In this document: piece by piece, positions 7,344 through 16,401 of the stretch
Layout of the letters: every line of letters begins with the position of its first letter
Position numbering within the stretch: the stretch's first letter is position 1
DNA from: Nonomuraea antri
GTDB lineage: Bacteria > Actinomycetota > Actinomycetes > Streptosporangiales > Streptosporangiaceae
NCBI RefSeq assembly: GCF_013283785.1
Contig: NZ_JABCPZ010000031.1
Location: 1 to 64,000 of the forward strand
Direction of reading: 5' to 3'
Length of the DNA stretch: 64,000 nt
Position numbers and translations under genes: made by a program
The notes under the pieces: generated by a model
What the model was told of the DNA's origin: nothing
Seen by the model: the letters and a program-made list of their open reading frames with translations, nothing else
Databases searched by the model: none

Positions 7344-9844
7344 ACCCGGCCTTCGGCCGCGCCCGGCCGATCCCGTACGACGAGGGCAGGCACGTGGCCC
7401 TGCCGCTGGGCGGCATCGGCACCGGCAACCTGGCCGTCTGCGCCGACGGCGGGCTGCGGCAGTGGCAGTTGCAGAACGTCGGCAACCATCGCGGGTCACT
7501 GCCGCACACCTTCTTCGCGCTGCGCGTCAGCCGGTGGGAGCCGCCCGCCGACGAGCGGTTCGTTCTCCAGGCCCCGCCGCCGGAGCCGGGGTCGGCGGGC
7601 ACGCCGCTGGTCGACGACGATCACGTGCCGGACTGGCAGCGCGAGCTGCTGGCCAGGCATCGCGGGGTGCGGGGGACCACCTTTCGCGGGCTGTACCCGT
7701 TCGCGCACGTGCGTTACCACGGGCTGCCGGTGGAGCTGGAGCTGGAGGCGTTCAACCCGCTGATCCCGCTGGAGGTGGACGACAGCTCGCTGCCCGCCGC
7801 GCTGTTCACCTTCACCGTCGCCAATCCCGGGCCGCTTCCGGCGCAGGTGTGGCTCGCGGCGGCCATGCAGAACCCGGTCGGCCACGACGGCGCCACCCCC
7901 GTCGACGGCGTGCGCGGGCCGGGGTACGGCGGCAACACCAACCGGGTCCGCCGCGCCCGCGGCTGGACGTCGCTGGTCATGGAGAACACCGCGATCGACC
8001 CGGCGGCGCCCGGAGCGGGCCAGGCGGTGCTGGGCGTGGACGCGTCCGACGCCGCCGCGCTGCCGCAGTGGACGCATCCCGACGAGTTCCTCGCCTTCCT
8101 GGCCGGGCGGGCGGTGCACGCCGGGGCGGAGAAGGCGAGGTACGCGTCCTGGCTGCCGGACTACCAGGCGAGCGGGCCGCAGCCGGGCCACCTGCCCAGC
8201 CCGGCGGGTCAGACCTGGAACGGCGGCCTCGTCGCCCCGATGATCCTCCAACCCGGCGAGTCCCGAAATATCAGGATCTGTATGACCTGGTACTTCCCGA
8301 ACCGCTACGCCAACTTCGTGCAGTTCGGCGTGCCGGAACCGGCGTGGGGCCCGACCAGGTTCTGGCTCGGCAACGCCTACGCGACCAGGTTCGCCGACGC
8401 GATCGACGTCGCCGAGTATGTTCGCGACCGGTGGTCCCGGCTCCGCGAGACCTCGCTGCGCTGGGTGGACACGCTGGCCGGCAGCAGCCTGTCCGACCAG
8501 GCGGTCGAGCACCTGGCCGCGCAGGCGGCGATCCTGCGCAGCCCGTCCTGCTTCCGCACCGCCGACGGCGCGTTCTTCGGCTTCGAGGGCGTGCTCGGCG
8601 CCTCGACCGTCATGTGGGCGGGCGACACGGGTGGCTCCTGCCCGCTCAACTGCACTCACGTGTGGAACTACGCGCAGGCCGCGGCCGAGCTGTTCCCCGA
8701 GCTCGAACGCGACATGCGCGCCACCGAGTTCGACGTCGTGCAGGCCCCGGACGGCTGCCTGCCGCACCGCGTGATCGTGCCCACCTACCTGCGCCAGCTC
8801 TGGGACGCCCCCATCGGCGGCCCGGCCGAGCCCGCCCTCGACGGCATGCTCGGCGCGATACTCAAGACCTACCGCGAGGTACGGCACGGCGCCGACTGGC
8901 TCGACCGGTACTGGCCCCGGGTGAAACGCCTGCTGGCCCACATCCGGGCCAAGTGGGACCCGGACGGCACCGGGGTGCTGCGCGGGGTGCAGCCGTCCAC
9001 GCACGACATCGACCTGCGCGGGCTCAACCCGTACATGGGCACGCTCTGGCTGGCCGCGCTGCGCGCCGCCGAGGAACTGGCGTTGCTGACCGGGGAGCCG
9101 GGGCTCGCGGCGGAGCTGCGCGAGCTGTTCACCAGGGGCGCCGCGCGCTACGACGCGGAGCTGTTCAACGGCGAGTACTACGTGCAGCGGCCGGCGGACG
9201 GCGAATCCGCCGAGTTCCAGTGGCTGGACGGCTGCCTGTCCGACCAGCTCATCGGCCAGTGGTGGGCACACCACCTCGGCCTGGGCCACCTGCTGCCGCG
9301 CGAGCACGTGGTGAGCGCGCTGCGTGCCGTCGTCCGGCACAACCTGCGCACCGGGTTCGACGGCTTCGAGCACCCGTACCGGGTCTTCGCCGACGGGGAC
9401 GACCGCGGCCTGCTCATGTGCACCTGGCCGCGCGGCGGCCGTCCCGACGTCCCGACCCGGTACTGCGACGAGGTGTGGACCGGCAGCGAGTACCAGGTCG
9501 CGGCGCACTGCCTGTGGGAGGGACTGACGGAGGAGGCCGACGCGATCCTCGGCGGGCTGTGGGCCAGGTACGACGGGCGGCGGCGCAACCCGTACAACGA
9601 GATCGAGTGCGGCGACCACTACGTGCGGGCGATGGCCGGGTGGTCGGTGCTGGGCGCGCTGTCCGGCGCCCGCTACGACGCGACAACCCGGCGGCTCACC
9701 CTGTCGTCACGCGCGCACGGCCGCTGGCCGCTGCTGCTGCCGACCGGGTGGGGCACGCTCGTCCGCGACGCCGACGGCGTCCGGCTGTCGTGCGCCCACG
9801 GTGACCTGAAGGTCGGGGAGATCCAGGTACAGGAGGGTTCGTGA
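7340..9844 (+). CDS. GH116 glycosidase (beta-glucosidase/glucosylceramidase family)
   Basis: 834 residues from GTG 7340, which overlaps the permease stop as GTGA. The N-terminal half (about 1-330) is the GBA2-type beta-sandwich, with LPLGGIGTGN at about residue 16 and LRQWQLQN. The C-terminal half is the (alpha/alpha)6 catalytic domain, with THVWNYAQAAAELFPELE near residue 440 and STHDIDLRG followed by YMGTLWLAALRAAEEL near residue 555. The latter is where family members carry the acid/base Asp. I cannot fix the nucleophile Glu by eye. There is no signal peptide, so it acts in the cytoplasm on sugars imported by the upstream transporter. Known GH116 members cut beta-glucosides, beta-xylosides or GlcNAc. 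The start was chosen because the open frame upstream overlaps the permease. Confidence 0.88.
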   Translation: MNPAFGRARPIPYDEGRHVALPLGGIGTGNLAVCADGGLRQWQLQNVGNHRGSLPHTFFALRVSRWEPPADERFVLQAPPPEPGSAGTPLVDDDHVPDWQRELLARHRGVRGTTFRGLYPFAHVRYHGLPVELELEAFNPLIPLEVDDSSLPAALFTFTVANPGPLPAQVWLAAAMQNPVGHDGATPVDGVRGPGYGGNTNRVRRARGWTSLVMENTAIDPAAPGAGQAVLGVDASDAAALPQWTHPDEFLAFLAGRAVHAGAEKARYASWLPDYQASGPQPGHLPSPAGQTWNGGLVAPMILQPGESRNIRICMTWYFPNRYANFVQFGVPEPAWGPTRFWLGNAYATRFADAIDVAEYVRDRWSRLRETSLRWVDTLAGSSLSDQAVEHLAAQAAILRSPSCFRTADGAFFGFEGVLGASTVMWAGDTGGSCPLNCTHVWNYAQAAAELFPELERDMRATEFDVVQAPDGCLPHRVIVPTYLRQLWDAPIGGPAEPALDGMLGAILKTYREVRHGADWLDRYWPRVKRLLAHIRAKWDPDGTGVLRGVQPSTHDIDLRGLNPYMGTLWLAALRAAEELALLTGEPGLAAELRELFTRGAARYDAELFNGEYYVQRPADGESAEFQWLDGCLSDQLIGQWWAHHLGLGHLLPREHVVSALRAVVRHNLRTGFDGFEHPYRVFADGDDRGLLMCTWPRGGRPDVPTRYCDEVWTGSEYQVAAHCLWEGLTEEADAILGGLWARYDGRRRNPYNEIECGDHYVRAMAGWSVLGALSGARYDATTRRLTLSSRAHGRWPLLLPTGWGTLVRDADGVRLSCAHGDLKVGEIQVQEGS

Positions 9845-10050
9845 TGGCCGGCATCTCGGAGACGAGCGGATCCCTGTCCGGCAGGCGGGTCCTCATCACC
9901 GGCGCGGCCGGGTTCGGCCTGCGCGGGGTGTCCGAAGTGCTCAGGTTCGACCTGCGGCAACACGGGATCGCGGTGACGCTGGTGTGCCCCGGCGGTGGAC
10001 ACCCCGCTGACGGAGACCGTTGAGATCGCCGGGGTGGACCAGGAGGGCGA
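9844..10050 (+). pseudogene. Short-chain dehydrogenase remnant (internal deletion plus frameshift)
   Basis: Translation from ATG 9844, coupled to the GH116 stop (GTGATG), begins like an SDR: LSGRRVLITGAA is the start of the Rossmann fold. It then jumps directly to GLRGVSEVLRFDLRQHGIAVTLVCPGG, which normally lies about 130 residues later, just after the catalytic Tyr-x-x-x-Lys. From about 9990 the reading continues in another frame as VDTPLTETVEIAGVD, a normal SDR continuation. So the gene lost its middle, with the active site, and suffered a small indel. It probably was the last gene of the glycan operon. The right end (about 10050) abuts the oppositely oriented isochorismatase gene. Confidence 0.8.
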
Positions 10051-10051
10051 A

Positions 10052-10657
10052 TCAGGCGGGCAGGGCGTCCGCGGTGGGCACCACCACGCCGAACAGGTCG
10101 CCGATCGTGGTCAGGGCGGCGGCGTGCAGGGCCTCGGCCGAGAGCGGCGCGCCGTCCGGGCCGGCCAGCGGGCGGGTGGCGCAGGCGTCGGCGACGACGG
10201 TCGGGCGGTAGCCCAGGTTGAACGCCCCCTGCGCGGTGAAGGCCACGCACATGTGCGTCATGAAACCCGCCACGACCAGGTCCGGCCCGGCGTCCAGGTC
10301 CGTGAGCACCTGCCGCAGGCCGGTCTGGTGGAAGGCGTCGGGGAACGTCTTGACCACCACCGGCTCCCCGTCGCGCGGCGCGACCTGCGGGCTGATGGCG
10401 CCGATCTCGGCCCGGACGTCGTACGGGGTGCCGGGCCCGCCGTCGTTGACCACGTGGACGACACGCGTCCCCGCGGCGCGGGCCCGCTCCAGCAGGCGAG
10501 CCCCGGCGGCCAGGGCCAGGTCGGCGCCGGGCAGGGCCATGACGCCGGTGCGGTAGGTGTTCTGGTAGTCGATCAGGAGGAGGGTCGACTCGGACAGCCG
10601 GGCCGGTTCGGCGGGCAGCCTGGAGACCTGGCGGAGGGTGGAGGAGACGTTACTCAT
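10052..10657 (-). CDS. Isochorismatase-family cysteine hydrolase
   Basis: 201 residues, cytoplasmic. The family catalytic triad is complete: Asp30 in LLLIDYQN, Lys103 in VVVKTFPDAF and Cys137 in THMCVAF. Such enzymes hydrolyse amides, nicotinamide-like compounds or vinyl ethers. The substrate cannot be told from sequence. It lies 90 bases downstream of a GlxA-type regulator on the same strand, a very common pairing, so the regulator probably controls it. Confidence 0.88.
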   Translation of the reverse strand: MSNVSSTLRQVSRLPAEPARLSESTLLLIDYQNTYRTGVMALPGADLALAAGARLLERARAAGTRVVHVVNDGGPGTPYDVRAEIGAISPQVAPRDGEPVVVKTFPDAFHQTGLRQVLTDLDAGPDLVVAGFMTHMCVAFTAQGAFNLGYRPTVVADACATRPLAGPDGAPLSAEALHAAALTTIGDLFGVVVPTADALPA

Positions 10658-10747
10658 GACTGATCTTCCTTCGTTGGGTGCGCGGATCTTTTCGCGCAGG
10701 CTGACGCCGCCGCCGGGCGGCGGCGGGTGCGATGGACGGGTACGGGG

Positions 10748-11731
10748 TCAGGCCACCGTGCGGAAGCGACGGCGGTAGGAGCCGGGGCCGGTGCCCAGGC
10801 GGCGGCGGAACGCGCGATGCAGTGTCTCCACCGAGCCGAGCCCGCTGTCGGCGGCCACCCGCGGCAGCGGCAGATCGGTGGTCTCCAGCAGCCGGCGCGC
10901 CGCCTCCACCCTGGCCGCCTCGATGTAGGCGGCCGGGGTGGCCCCGGTGAGCTGCTTGAACACGCGGGTGAACTGGCGCTGGCTGAGCCCCATCCGGGCC
11001 GCCAGCTCGATCGTGGTGAGCTCTTCCGCGAGGTGTTCGGCGATCCACAGGCGCAGGTCGTCGATGTCCCTGCGGCCGGAGGAGGCGTGGGTGAGCGGCA
11101 CGCTGAACTGGCTCTGGCCGCCCTGGCGCTTGAGGTACATGACCAGCTCGCGGGCCACCGCCAGCGCGGTCTCCTCGCCGTGGTCCTCGGCCACCAGGGC
11201 GAGCGTCAGGTCCAGGCAGGCGCTGATGCCCGCGCCCGTCCACACCCGGCCGCTGGACCGTACGAAGATCGGGTCGGGGTCGACCGTGACATTCGGGTGG
11301 TCGGCGGCCAGTTGCGCGGCGGTGGACCAGTGGGTGGTGGCGGTCAGGCCGTCCAGCAGCCCGGCGTCGGCCAGGATGTGCGCGCCGACGCACACCGAGG
11401 CCACCCGGCGGGCGGCGGGGGCGGTCCGCCGCACCCAGGCCACCACCTCCGGCTCGCTCAGCGCGACCGGCCCGCCGGGGGTGACCCGCACCGCGCCGGG
11501 CACCAGCAGGGTGTCCACCCGGTCGCCGACCTCGTCGAACGTCAGATCGGCCACCAGCCGCACCCCGGCCGACGTGGTGACGTGCCCGCCAGTGAGCCCG
11601 GCCAGCCGCACGTCGTAGAGCTCCCGGCCGGCGATCCTGTTGGCCAGGGCGAACACCTCGGCAGGGCCGGTGACGTCGAGCAGGTCGACGTCGGGGAAGA
11701 GCGCGATGACGACGCGGTGCGCGGAGGACAT
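10748..11731 (-). CDS. GlxA-family transcriptional regulator (DJ-1/PfpI domain plus AraC HTH)
   Basis: About 327 residues. Residues about 1-170 form a DJ-1/PfpI-like domain (VVIALFPDVDLLDVTGPAEVF at the start, ASVCVGAHILADAGLL holding the elbow Cys). Residues about 215-320 are two AraC-type helix-turn-helix motifs (ARMGLSQRQFTRVFKQ and DSGLGSVETLHRAFRR). I chose ATG 11731. A GTG at 11752 in the same frame adds seven residues and cannot be excluded, since neither start has a good ribosome site. It likely activates the downstream isochorismatase-like gene. Confidence 0.85.
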   Translation of the reverse strand: MSSAHRVVIALFPDVDLLDVTGPAEVFALANRIAGRELYDVRLAGLTGGHVTTSAGVRLVADLTFDEVGDRVDTLLVPGAVRVTPGGPVALSEPEVVAWVRRTAPAARRVASVCVGAHILADAGLLDGLTATTHWSTAAQLAADHPNVTVDPDPIFVRSSGRVWTGAGISACLDLTLALVAEDHGEETALAVARELVMYLKRQGGQSQFSVPLTHASSGRRDIDDLRLWIAEHLAEELTTIELAARMGLSQRQFTRVFKQLTGATPAAYIEAARVEAARRLLETTDLPLPRVAADSGLGSVETLHRAFRRRLGTGPGSYRRRFRTVA

Positions 11732-11827
11732 GACCTGATTGTCATGGAACACACGAAATGACGGTAACGACAGTTATCTGGCAGATCCGGTCATCGCCGA
11801 CCACGATCACCCCCGTGACCAGGTGTG

Positions 11828-13234
11828 ATGCCCGGCACCGCCGGGCATGAGGGGAGCGAGGGCATCTCGGGGGGTCAGGTGGGCGCGCAACGGCCGGAGG
11901 AGGGTGTCTCGTTCGGCGAGGACCTGGGGCCGCTGGGCGCCGAGGGCTGGCAGCGGCTGCAGGCGGGTCTGGCGCAGATCCGCGATCTGCACGGCCGGAT
12001 GGAACGCCTGCTCGAAGCGGTGCTGGCGATCAGCTCGGAGCTGGAGCTGAACACGGCGCTGCGCACGATCGTGGAGGTCTCGGCCGACCTGGTCGACGCC
12101 ACGTACGGCGCGCTGGGCGTGCTGAACGAGAACGGCGAGTTCGCCGACCTGTTCACCTGCGGCGTCTCGGAAGACGTGCCCGCGGCCATCGGCCGGATGC
12201 CCACCACCCATGGCCTGCTCGACGAGCTGATGGCCCAGCCCAGGCCGCTGCGCGTGGACGACGTGTCGGCCCATCCCCGCTTCCGCCAGTTCCCGCCGGG
12301 GCACCCGGAGATGCACTCCCTGCTGGGCACGCCGATCCTGGTCCGCGGCACCGTCTACGGCAACCTGTACTTCGCCGACAAACGGACGGGCGGCACGTTC
12401 ACCGGCGACGACGAGCGGATCATCGGCGCCCTGGCGAGCGCGGCCGGCGTCGCCATCGAGAACGCCCGGCTCTACGACCGCATCCGGCGCAGCACCGAGG
12501 ACTTCCAGCGCAGCCTGCTCCCGCAACTGCCCGACCTGGGCGCGTTGTCGGCCTGCGCGCGCTACCTGCCCTCCAGCGAGGTGCCGCAGATCGGCGGCGA
12601 CTGGTACGACGCGATCATCCTGCCCGACGGCGTGCCCTGCCTGATGGTCGGCGACGTGATGGGCCACGACCTGAGGTCGGCCACCGTCATGAGCCAGATC
12701 AGCAACATGCTGCGGGTGATCGCCTACGAGCAGTGCAAGCCGCCGTCCCGCATCCTGCAGCGGCTGGACGAAGTGCTGCACGGCCTGCACGGCGGTCCGA
12801 TGGCCACGGTCGCGCTGGCCAGGCTGGAGAAGCACGGCGAGTCCGGCTGGCGGCTGCGCTGGTCCAACGCCGGGCACCCGCCCCCGCTGCTGGTGCCGCC
12901 CGGCGGCCCGGTCCGCTACCTGCGCGAAGACGGCGGCCACCCGCTCGGCGTCACCCCCGAGCTGCCCCGGCCCGACCACGAGGAGATCGTCCAGCCCGGC
13001 TCCACGCTGCTGTTCTACACCGACGGGCTGATCGAGGACCGCGAGCACGACATCGACGAGGGCATGGAGAGCCTCGCCCGAGCCGCGGACATGCTGCGGA
13101 ACCTGTCGCTGGAGGACATGTGCGACCGGCTGCTGGAGCACCGCAGGGAGCGGTTCACCGACGACGTCGCCCTCATCGCGGTGCGCCTGGCCGACCCGTC
13201 CGCCCTGCCGCTCATGGCCGAACTGCTCGGCTGA
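11828..13234 (+). CDS. GAF-domain PP2C (SpoIIE/RsbU-type) protein phosphatase
   Basis: About 468 residues from ATG 11828. GTG 11879, after a run of G, is an alternative start. A GAF sensor domain occupies about residues 65-215 and a SpoIIE phosphatase domain about 240-460. The metal-binding signatures are present: GGDWYDA, VGDVMGHD, FYTDGLIE and the terminal DDVALIAVR. SpoIIE-type enzymes dephosphorylate anti-anti-sigma factors in partner-switching pathways. No anti-sigma or STAS gene is adjacent. The gene converges on a group 2 sigma-factor gene, but SpoIIE pathways usually act on SigB-type factors, so a direct link is only speculative. A 13-bp repeat follows the stop. Confidence 0.9.
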   Translation: MPGTAGHEGSEGISGGQVGAQRPEEGVSFGEDLGPLGAEGWQRLQAGLAQIRDLHGRMERLLEAVLAISSELELNTALRTIVEVSADLVDATYGALGVLNENGEFADLFTCGVSEDVPAAIGRMPTTHGLLDELMAQPRPLRVDDVSAHPRFRQFPPGHPEMHSLLGTPILVRGTVYGNLYFADKRTGGTFTGDDERIIGALASAAGVAIENARLYDRIRRSTEDFQRSLLPQLPDLGALSACARYLPSSEVPQIGGDWYDAIILPDGVPCLMVGDVMGHDLRSATVMSQISNMLRVIAYEQCKPPSRILQRLDEVLHGLHGGPMATVALARLEKHGESGWRLRWSNAGHPPPLLVPPGGPVRYLREDGGHPLGVTPELPRPDHEEIVQPGSTLLFYTDGLIEDREHDIDEGMESLARAADMLRNLSLEDMCDRLLEHRRERFTDDVALIAVRLADPSALPLMAELLG

Positions 13235-13270
13235 CCGGCCCGCTCGACCGGCCCGCTCGACCGGCTGGCC
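13233..13270. repeat. 13-bp tandem repeat spanning the phosphatase stop codon
   Basis: GACCGGCCCGCTC begins at 13233, 13246 and 13259, the third copy diverging at its end. The first copy includes two bases of the TGA stop. It fills most of the gap between two convergent genes. Confidence 0.75.
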
Positions 13271-13281
13271 TCGGCCCACGA

Positions 13282-14193
<912 letters not shown>

Positions 14194-14243
14194 CGCGCAA
14201 GTCCTTTCGACGGGTCCCCGCCGGACGACCACTGGCGAGGCAC

Positions 14244-14259
14244 GACCTAAACTTAGGTC
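14244..14259. promoter_or_regulatory. Palindromic operator between sigma-factor and TetR genes
   Basis: GACCTAA-AC-TTAGGTC is a perfect inverted repeat of two 7-bp arms. A further half-like AGACCTAA follows at 14260-14267 and an ACCTAGGT palindrome at 14296-14303. The cluster lies in the divergent promoter region, so autorepression by the TetR protein and control of the sigma gene are likely (inference). Confidence 0.65.
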
Positions 14260-14302
14260 AGACCTAAAAAGATGTCAAGAACAATTTTGGGACGAACCTA
14301 GG

Positions 14303-14308
14303 TATAGT
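14303..14308 (+). promoter_or_regulatory. -10 element of a leaderless promoter for the TetR gene
   Basis: TATAGT ends seven bases before the GTG start at 14315. There is no ribosome site, so the message is probably leaderless. The -10 abuts the ACCTAGGT element, fitting repression by occlusion. Confidence 0.5.
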
Positions 14309-14314
14309 GATCCC

Positions 14315-14959
14315 GTGAGCGAGCAGACGTCCGGCCTCCGGGCCATGAAGAAGCGCCAGACCAGGGAGAACATCTCGAACCAGGCCACCAGGCTGTTCCT
14401 GGAGCGCGGCTTCGACCACGTGACCATCGCCGAGGTGGCGGCCGCCGCCCAGGTGGCCAAGATGACCGTCACCAACTACTTCCCCCGCAAGGAGGACCTG
14501 GCGCTCGATCTGCACGACGCCTTCGTGCAGGGTCCCGCGACGACCGTGCGCGAGCGCCGGCCGGGCGAATCCGCGCTGGCCGCGCTGCGCCGCGCCTACC
14601 TGGCCGCGGTGGCCGAGCATGATCCGGTCATCGGCTTCTCCGGCCCCAGGTTCGCCGAGATGATCACTGAGAGCCCGGCGCTGACCGCCCGGCTGCGCGA
14701 GTTCCACGACGACCGCGAGAAGGCGCTGGCCGCCACGCTCGCCGACGAGACCGGCGCGGCCCCTGGCGACCTCCTGCCCCGCGTCGCGGCGACGCTGCTC
14801 GGCGGCGTGCACCGGCTGCTGTTCGAGGAGACCCTGCGCCTGACGCTCGACGGGCACGCCGACGACGAGATCGCGCGCACGCTCGACGGGCACGCCCGCG
14901 TCGCCTTCGGCGCGCTGGAGCCCGCGCTGTCCGGCTACGCCGTCCGCCCGGCGGCATGA
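14315..14959 (+). CDS. TetR-family transcriptional regulator
   Basis: 214 residues from GTG 14315. The N-terminal helix-turn-helix is at about residues 14-60 (TRENISNQATRLFLERGFDHVTIAEVA, then the recognition stretch KMTVTNYFPRKEDLAL). The C-terminal half is helical and ligand-binding (about 75-210) and not similar to any member I can name. The gene diverges from the sigma-factor gene and shares its palindromic control region. It ends in a shared terminator facing the phytase gene. Confidence 0.9.
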   Translation: MSEQTSGLRAMKKRQTRENISNQATRLFLERGFDHVTIAEVAAAAQVAKMTVTNYFPRKEDLALDLHDAFVQGPATTVRERRPGESALAALRRAYLAAVAEHDPVIGFSGPRFAEMITESPALTARLREFHDDREKALAATLADETGAAPGDLLPRVAATLLGGVHRLLFEETLRLTLDGHADDEIARTLDGHARVAFGALEPALSGYAVRPAA

Positions 14960-14989
14960 CCTGCCGCGCTGGACGCTGTCGCAGGGAAG

Positions 14990-15021
14990 GACCTGGCCCC
15001 GCCGGTGGGTGGGGCCAGGTC
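14990..15021. terminator. Bidirectional terminator between TetR and phytase genes
   Basis: GACCTGGCCCC and GGGGCCAGGTC form a perfect 11-bp stem with a 10-base loop, midway between two convergent stop codons. There is no T run, as is usual in high-GC actinomycetes. Confidence 0.8.
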
Positions 15022-15032
15022 GCGTGCGGGTG

Positions 15033-16307
15033 TCAGTCGCGCGGGTTCCAGCCGCCGGTGTCGACGTCCAGGTCGAGCTCGTCGGCGATGTCGTCCCACT
15101 CGGCGAACTTGAAGTTGGTGCTCTCGCGATCGGGCTGCGCCGGGGTCTGCGCGCCGTCGTGGGCCACGAACAGGCCCTCGTCGAAGTCGCCCAGCGGGAC
15201 GTTGAGCACGGCCGCGCCGTCGCTGTGCTCGACCGCGTCGATGCCGTCGTCCGCGCCGATGCGGAAGCGGCCGATGAAGGCGTTGCCGCTCTCCCTGCGG
15301 TAGACGGCGAAGTGGTCGTCACCCTGGCTCGAGGCCAGCAGGTAGCCCTTGCCGTTCTCCCGGTGGTAGATGGTCAGTCCCTCGACGTCGGCGGACAGGT
15401 GGGCGCCGCCGAAGCCGGGGTCGGCGCCGGGCGCGCACTCCTCCGTCTCCGGGTCGTAGACGCCGGGCACGCCGTACTCCTTGACCTTGTCCACCAGCAC
15501 CGGAGTCCCGGTCAGGCCGGCGGGCATGCGCCAGATGCCGACGTCCTCCTGGGCGGCGTAGAGCACGTCCCGCTGCTGGTCGACGACCATGCCCTCGACC
15601 TGGGCCAGCTCGCCGGGCTCCAGGCAGGGGGCCCACGTCTGGCCGTTGGGCAGGGTGAAGGAAGCGGGCAGGTCCAGCGTCCTGATCACCTGGTAGCCGA
15701 CCTTGCCGCCGGGCTTGGCCAGCAGCTTGACCAGGCCGATCGAGGTCGTGTGCCGGCGGCTGACCAGGGCGTAGGTGCCCGTGCCGTCCTTCCAGGCGGC
15801 CAGGCCGTAGACCGTCCTGGCCTCGTTGACCTCCTCCTGGCTGGTGTTGAACACGAAGGGCGCGGCCGGGTCGGTCACGTCGGTGAGCCGGCCGTCGGAG
15901 ATGGCGTAGAAGCGCAGCGTGTCGCGGCCGCGGTCGGAGACGACGGCCAGGTCACGGCCGGCGAAGCCGTAGGTGACGTCGACGTTGTTGAACCGCCCGG
16001 GCTCGTCGTCGGGGCCGGGCGGCGCGGGTGCGGGGAAGTGCTGGAGCTGCTCGCCGTCGAGGTCGTAGACGTACAGGCCGCCTTCCTTGGCGGTGGCGGC
16101 CACCACGCTGTCGCCGGAGTCCGACGGGTGCAGCCAGATCGCCGGGTCGTCGCCGTTGGCGTTGCCGCCGGCCTCGTCGTCGTACAGGGCGGGCGTCTCC
16201 ACCTGCGGGTCGATGGAGGGTGCGGAGGCGCCGGCGGCGGGGCCGGCCAGGCCGCAGGCGAGTGCGAACGTCGGTGCCACGAGGAGCGGCCGGGGGGTGC
16301 GTCGCAT
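15033..16307 (-). CDS. Secreted beta-propeller phytase (3-phytase type)
   Basis: 424 residues from ATG 16307, with GGGAGAA just upstream. The open frame extends 13 codons further but lacks a better site. Residues 1-28 are a Sec signal peptide (RRTPRP, hydrophobic core, AAGASA). The mature part is a six-bladed propeller with the phytase hallmarks: DDPAIWLHP (about residue 53), NNVDVTYGF, EVNEARTVYG, VEGMVVDQQRD and ADVEGLTIYH. These acidic loops bind Ca2+ in the family, which removes phosphate from phytate outside the cell. A perfect palindrome lies upstream at 16332-16349. The gene is probably monocistronic and phosphate-responsive, although no PHO-box match was evident. Confidence 0.88.
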   Translation of the reverse strand: MRRTPRPLLVAPTFALACGLAGPAAGASAPSIDPQVETPALYDDEAGGNANGDDPAIWLHPSDSGDSVVAATAKEGGLYVYDLDGEQLQHFPAPAPPGPDDEPGRFNNVDVTYGFAGRDLAVVSDRGRDTLRFYAISDGRLTDVTDPAAPFVFNTSQEEVNEARTVYGLAAWKDGTGTYALVSRRHTTSIGLVKLLAKPGGKVGYQVIRTLDLPASFTLPNGQTWAPCLEPGELAQVEGMVVDQQRDVLYAAQEDVGIWRMPAGLTGTPVLVDKVKEYGVPGVYDPETEECAPGADPGFGGAHLSADVEGLTIYHRENGKGYLLASSQGDDHFAVYRRESGNAFIGRFRIGADDGIDAVEHSDGAAVLNVPLGDFDEGLFVAHDGAQTPAQPDRESTNFKFAEWDDIADELDLDVDTGGWNPRD

Positions 16308-16331
16308 CGTTCTCCCTTTCTCCCTGACATG

Positions 16332-16349
16332 CATATGTCCTGACATATG
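16332..16349. promoter_or_regulatory. Perfect 18-bp inverted repeat upstream of the phytase gene
   Basis: CATATGTC-CT-GACATATG has arms of 8 bp with a 2-base centre. It lies 25 bases before the phytase start and is a strong repressor-site candidate. The TGTC...GACA arms would suit a GntR- or TetR-type dimer (inference). Confidence 0.7.
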
Positions 16350-16401
16350 ATGACACGGGAGTGTCCGCCCGTCCCTGGCGAGAAGGTGAATTCCCGGCGA
16401 C

